A program made the translations under genes and the position numbers. A stretch of DNA of 10,326 nucleotides, from contig LSYV01000002.1 of assembly GCA_001584585.1 (NCBI GenBank), forward strand, positions 3,001,140-3,011,465, in the 5' to 3' direction. Shown in pieces: positions 8,501 to 10,326 of the stretch. The notes below the pieces were generated by a model, which made no database searches, was not told the DNA's origin, and was given only the letters and a program-made list of their open reading frames with translations. Origin of the DNA: Gonium pectorale. Taxonomy: Eukaryota > Chlorophyta > Chlorophyceae > Chlamydomonadales > Volvocaceae. Position 1 is the stretch's first letter; every line of letters starts with the position of its first letter.

Positions 8501-9109
8501 CGGCGACTGCTTGCTGCCGGCAGCCGCCTCTGCAGCCGGCATGGCGCCGATGCCAGCGCGGTCGGTGGCATCGGCGGGCGCCGCCTGCTGCAGCCCGAGC
8601 TGCTTGCGGTTGGACTCCAGTCGAGGAGGAAAAATAGGAGGAGAAGAAGCACAACAGCCAACAGCCGCAGAAGGCGTGGTAGCAGCGCCACAAGGAGCGC
8701 CGCTCTTGCGCGCGCCCAAGGCGTCCAGTATGGGTACGCGGCGCTCATGCTGGAGTTTCAGCGAGCGAGCGAGGAAGGTGTCCAGCTCCCCATCCGCGTA
8801 GTCCGCGTCATGGCATTCCGTGCTTCCAACGGAAACGGTGCACGTCGACGTACGCGCGACAACCACAGCGTCGATGCCGTTTGCCGGGCCGCGCGAGCCC
8901 CCGTAAAAAGCGGGATCCGCAGCCGGGCAACAATGTAACCCGTTCTCCGCTTCAGCAGTCTGCTGGCAGCACGCGGCTGGCCTGAATGTCCGCGCTTGCC
9001 CTTGCCCAAAACCCGCTGCTGAGCAGCAGTTTCGGTCATCGCGGGGAGTTCTGCTGCAGCAAGAGCACGTCCTCAGCAGCGAGAGGAATTTGGCACATAG
9101 CGCTGCCAT
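5580..9109 (-). CDS. Predicted pseudokinase, TKL-like (six exons, 692 aa)
   Basis: Complement of join 5580-5660, 5834-5967, 6232-6649, 6887-7110, 7296-7538, 8131-9109. All introns are GT-AG, phases match at every junction, and the total is 693 codons with the TGA stop. The ATG at 9107-9109 has an in-frame TAA 12 nt upstream. Residues 1-19 are hydrophobic and Cys-rich (MAALCAKFLSLLRTCSCCS), possibly a membrane or palmitoylation anchor (inference). Residues about 218-292 are a repeat tract. The kinase-like domain begins near 317: beta-3 VSIKLV with Lys337, then LRHPNL (360-365). A roughly 95-residue insert carrying eight Gln (437-444) follows, then beta-5 VIGELC (475-480), GTLADR (483-488) and LHAAGIAHGGLHPASVLL (525-542). 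Next are ADVG (557-560), LAPEAL (581-586), ADVYGFGLLL (597-606) and CTATDPGQRPSAAQV (653-667). Compared with HRDLKPxN, the catalytic Asp is Gly534, Lys is His536 and Asn is Ser539. DFG is DVG with Asp558 kept. No acidic residue lies between Asp347 and His362, so the helix-C Glu is missing, and no GxGxxG is visible before beta-3. Lys337, Asp558, the APE Glu584, Asp598 and Arg661 remain. It is probably catalytically dead or nearly so, with a scaffold or allosteric role. The substrate or partner is unknown. Confidence 0.8.
5986..6020. repeat. GGGTC pentanucleotide array in a pseudokinase intron
   Basis: Four GGGTC units (5986-6005), a shortened GGTC, then two more GGGTC units. In the gene's sense orientation this is a CGACC/GACCC array ending just under 20 nt before the acceptor at 5968-5969. 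On the + strand, GGG-TC-GGG-TC-GGG-TC-GGG at 5986-6003 fits the canonical G-quadruplex pattern with 2-nt loops. Confidence 0.9.
6840..6868. repeat. Short ATGTACGMC tandem repeat in an intron
   Basis: Three near-identical 9-bp units (ATGTACGCC, ATGTACGAC, ATGTACGAC) followed by a decayed one. They sit near the 5' end of the 237-nt pseudokinase intron 6650-6886 (donor GAG|GTGCGC, acceptor GGCAG|GGCAC on the - strand). No function can be inferred. Confidence 0.7.
7001..7024 (-). repeat. CAG trinucleotide repeat coding for eight Gln
   Basis: Eight perfect CTG units on the + strand read as CAG on the coding strand. They encode Gln437-444 of the pseudokinase, within the insert between kinase subdomains IV and V. 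A pure codon run like this is prone to length change, so individuals may differ. Confidence 0.93.
7131..7140 (-). repeat. Homopolymer C tract before a splice acceptor
   Basis: Ten G on the + strand read as ten C on the gene strand, about 20 nt before the acceptor CCCCGCAG at 7111-7118 of the pseudokinase intron 7111-7295. With the pyrimidines beside it, it forms the intron's polypyrimidine tract, which supports choosing that acceptor. Confidence 0.7.
8235..8465 (-). repeat. Coding 32-bp minisatellite, seven copies
   Basis: Seven identical 32-bp units begin at 8235, 8267, 8299, 8331, 8363, 8395 and 8427, with a 7-bp start of an eighth at 8459. All lie in exon 1 of the pseudokinase gene. The - strand unit has no stop codon in any frame, so the array stays open although each copy shifts the frame. 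Three copies (96 bp) encode one 32-residue period containing SAEHLEPSSPAV, RSTSNPRHRQ and CGAPRTLVTG. On the + strand the unit contains TGA and cannot be read through in all frames. Confidence 0.96.
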
Positions 9110-9223
9110 CGTCAGGCGTTATGGGTGCACTCCGCACGGCCTAGGTAGGTAGGTGCGAAGCACGGGAGTTTCTGACCTGAAGTGGTCGACACTCCTACAA
9201 GCGAGGGAGTCTGAGCCAAGAGT

Positions 9224-9231
9224 CTTAATAG
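9224..9231 (-). promoter_or_regulatory. TATA-like element upstream of the pseudokinase
   Basis: CTATTAAG on the - strand lies 115-122 bp upstream of the proposed ATG, which would leave a 5' UTR of roughly 80-90 nt. It differs from a strict TATAAA, and short AT-rich words occur elsewhere in this region, so the call is tentative. Confidence 0.22.
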
Positions 9232-9245
9232 AGCAACAAATCGCG

Positions 9246-9268
9246 CGCTGTGCTCGCTCCGCACAGCG
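9246..9268. repeat. Perfect 8-bp inverted repeat (hairpin)
   Basis: CGCTGTGC at 9246-9253 and GCACAGCG at 9261-9268 pair perfectly around a 7-nt loop. It sits just upstream of the TATA-like element of the pseudokinase gene and next to a CCAAT. It could be a dyad binding site or chance. Confidence 0.6.
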
Positions 9269-9510
9269 ACCAATTGCCGGGCGCTCCAAGGTTAGTTGCA
9301 GTTGTTGGCAACAATAATGTGAAATACTATCCTACACGCGTCCTCGGCACCAGAGAATGGCTTTGCCTTGGCGTCAGCTAAAAGGCCCATGGGCGGGACG
9401 AGCATGGACTATAATACGGCCCTGCATGGATGTATGTGGACGTCCATTGCTCATTTGAGCGAGTTCGTTCAGTTCCAACTGCCTTCCAGAAGGTAAGGGG
9501 CGCGGCACGC

Positions 9511-9624
9511 ATGGAAAGAACAGTTTGTTATACGGTACTACTGCTGCTTGCTTGCCTGTTAATAAGGGCGCAGCATGCATGCATGATGGGAACGTGTGAA
9601 GACAGCAGTAGCTGCAGTAGCTAG
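9511..9624 (+). CDS. Possible small signal-peptide ORF (unproven)
   Basis: A 37-codon ORF beginning MERTVCYTVLLLLACLLI, then a short Cys/Ser-rich end. The layout of a charged start, a hydrophobic core of about ten residues and a small-residue region (RAQHAC) resembles a secretory signal peptide. A TATA-like CTATAATAC lies about 95-100 bp upstream (9409-9417). The frame stays open upstream to 9430. It may be a whole microprotein, the first exon of a longer gene (GTGAAG near 9595 could be a donor), or chance. I do not recognise a family. Confidence 0.17.
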   Translation: MERTVCYTVLLLLACLLIRAQHACMMGTCEDSSSCSS

Positions 9625-9648
9625 CGCCGTTACTTCGGGAAACGGCGC
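9624..9648. repeat. Perfect 8-bp inverted repeat with TTCGG in the loop
   Basis: GCGCCGTT at 9624-9631 and AACGGCGC at 9641-9648 form a perfect 8-bp stem with a 9-nt loop. It starts at the last base of the stop codon of the small signal-peptide-like ORF. No T-run follows and this is eukaryotic DNA, so it is not called a terminator. Confidence 0.6.
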
Positions 9649-10244
9649 GCTGCGCGCGCACGGCTACCACCGTTTCTGGGCGGAATTTGAGGTTTGTCCT
9701 CGTGCTTGTAACTTTCCATGTTCCGTCGGGTTTCGCGCCCATGCGCAAAAAAACTGCGTCACCTGGCAAAACGTTCTTTTGAGTCCCTGAACATGCATCA
9801 GAGGAATGCCTTGTGTGCGATATTATCGTTACAATACATTTCTGGAAGCCTACGATCAGGCATGTCGTGTGACTCAAGCGCCAAGCAACCGCCGCGTACG
9901 GGACGTACGGGACGTGCCGTTTTTTCGGGACCAGAGCCGCACATAAGCTGCAGCTGCAGCGCGGCGCATCAGCGAGGAGCCGCATTCTCTCCACGTCACC
10001 AGCTCGGCCAGCAGCTACGGCGCGTATGTGTGAGCGAGTACGGCGTACGGGTGGGCGTACGGATGCCAGTGGGCAGCCCGCACACGGCTCGCGCACCCGT
10101 ACCGTGCCCCGTATCGCGTATCTCGTCTCCCGTGTCCCGCGTCCCGCGTCCGCACTTGGGCCGCCTCAGGCATGCTCTCACGAGAATGCCTGAATCGTCT
10201 ACGATCGACCCCCCTCCTGCGCCCAGCCTTGTGAGGATGCCCAA

Positions 10245-10272
10245 ACAGGTTACAGGTTCGTCACAGGTTACA
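10245..10272 (-). terminator. Doubled TGTAACCTGT, possible poly(A) signals of an off-window gene
   Basis: The 10-mer TGTAACCTGT occurs twice on the - strand, at 10263-10272 and 10245-10254, 18 bp apart. Both contain TGTAA, the green-algal polyadenylation signal. They could mark the 3' end of a - strand gene whose coding part lies to the right of the window. No coding sequence of such a gene is visible here. Confidence 0.25.
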
Positions 10273-10326
10273 CGTCCGTCAAACGCTCAAGCAAGACCCC
10301 CTTATGCGCATGTATGCACCATGCAT

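Larger units (their letters stand above)
9110..10326. other. Upstream region of the pseudokinase gene
   Basis: About 1.2 kb, less GC-rich than the genes, presumably holding the pseudokinase 5' UTR and promoter. Within it are a TAGG triplet repeat (9142-9153), a TATA-like CTATTAAG on the - strand (9224-9231), a CCAAT in + orientation near 9270, two hairpins, a possible small + strand ORF, and TACGGGACG direct repeats near 9897-9916. A GC-rich stretch with degenerate CCCGYGT repeats lies near 10106-10153. A 240-codon - strand frame at 9374-10096 has no recognisable content and is not called as a gene. Confidence 0.5.

Noticed and set aside
9374..10096. 240-codon - strand ORF upstream of the pseudokinase
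   Set aside because: No recognisable domain and mixed codon use. It is separated from the pseudokinase start by an in-frame TAA, and no splice joining it to that gene is evident.

Overview
The window looks like nuclear DNA from a GC-rich eukaryote, most likely a chlorophyte green alga of the Chlamydomonas/Volvox type. The clues are short introns with GTGAG/GTGCG donors and GCAG acceptors, long Q/A/P-rich protein tracts, abundant micro- and minisatellites, a TGTAA motif placed where a green-algal poly(A) signal should be, and a kinase-like gene of a style common in these algae. There are no bacterial operons, rRNA, tRNA or CRISPR arrays. The taxonomic call is inference, not a database match.

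Two spliced genes can be rebuilt. They converge. On the + strand, 439-1459 holds the last two coding exons of a CDIN1 (C15orf41)-like nuclease of the TPD / PD-(D/E)xK type. Its upstream exons lie left of the window, beyond an intron that ends in a C/T-rich minisatellite (1-426). On the - strand, 9109-5580 holds a complete six-exon gene for a predicted 692-residue protein kinase-like protein. Every splice junction is in phase, and together they give an uninterrupted reading frame. The C-lobe is clearly kinase-like, but the catalytic Asp, Lys and Asn of the catalytic loop, the helix-C Glu and the glycine loop are gone. It is therefore a predicted pseudokinase. A TGTAA motif at 5251-5255 (- strand) marks its likely 3' end.

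The pseudokinase N-terminal region contains seven exact copies of a 32-bp minisatellite. Because 32 is not a multiple of 3, successive copies are read in all three frames, making a 32-residue protein super-repeat from 96 bp of DNA. The kinase domain is also interrupted by a poly-Q insert.

Between the genes (1460 to about 5235) are roughly 3.8 kb with no gene I can support: many overlapping ORFs in several frames but no recognisable domain. Upstream of the pseudokinase (9110-10326) is its presumed promoter/5'UTR, two hairpins, a possible tiny signal-peptide ORF, and a doubled TGTAA motif at the right edge that could end another - strand gene outside the window.
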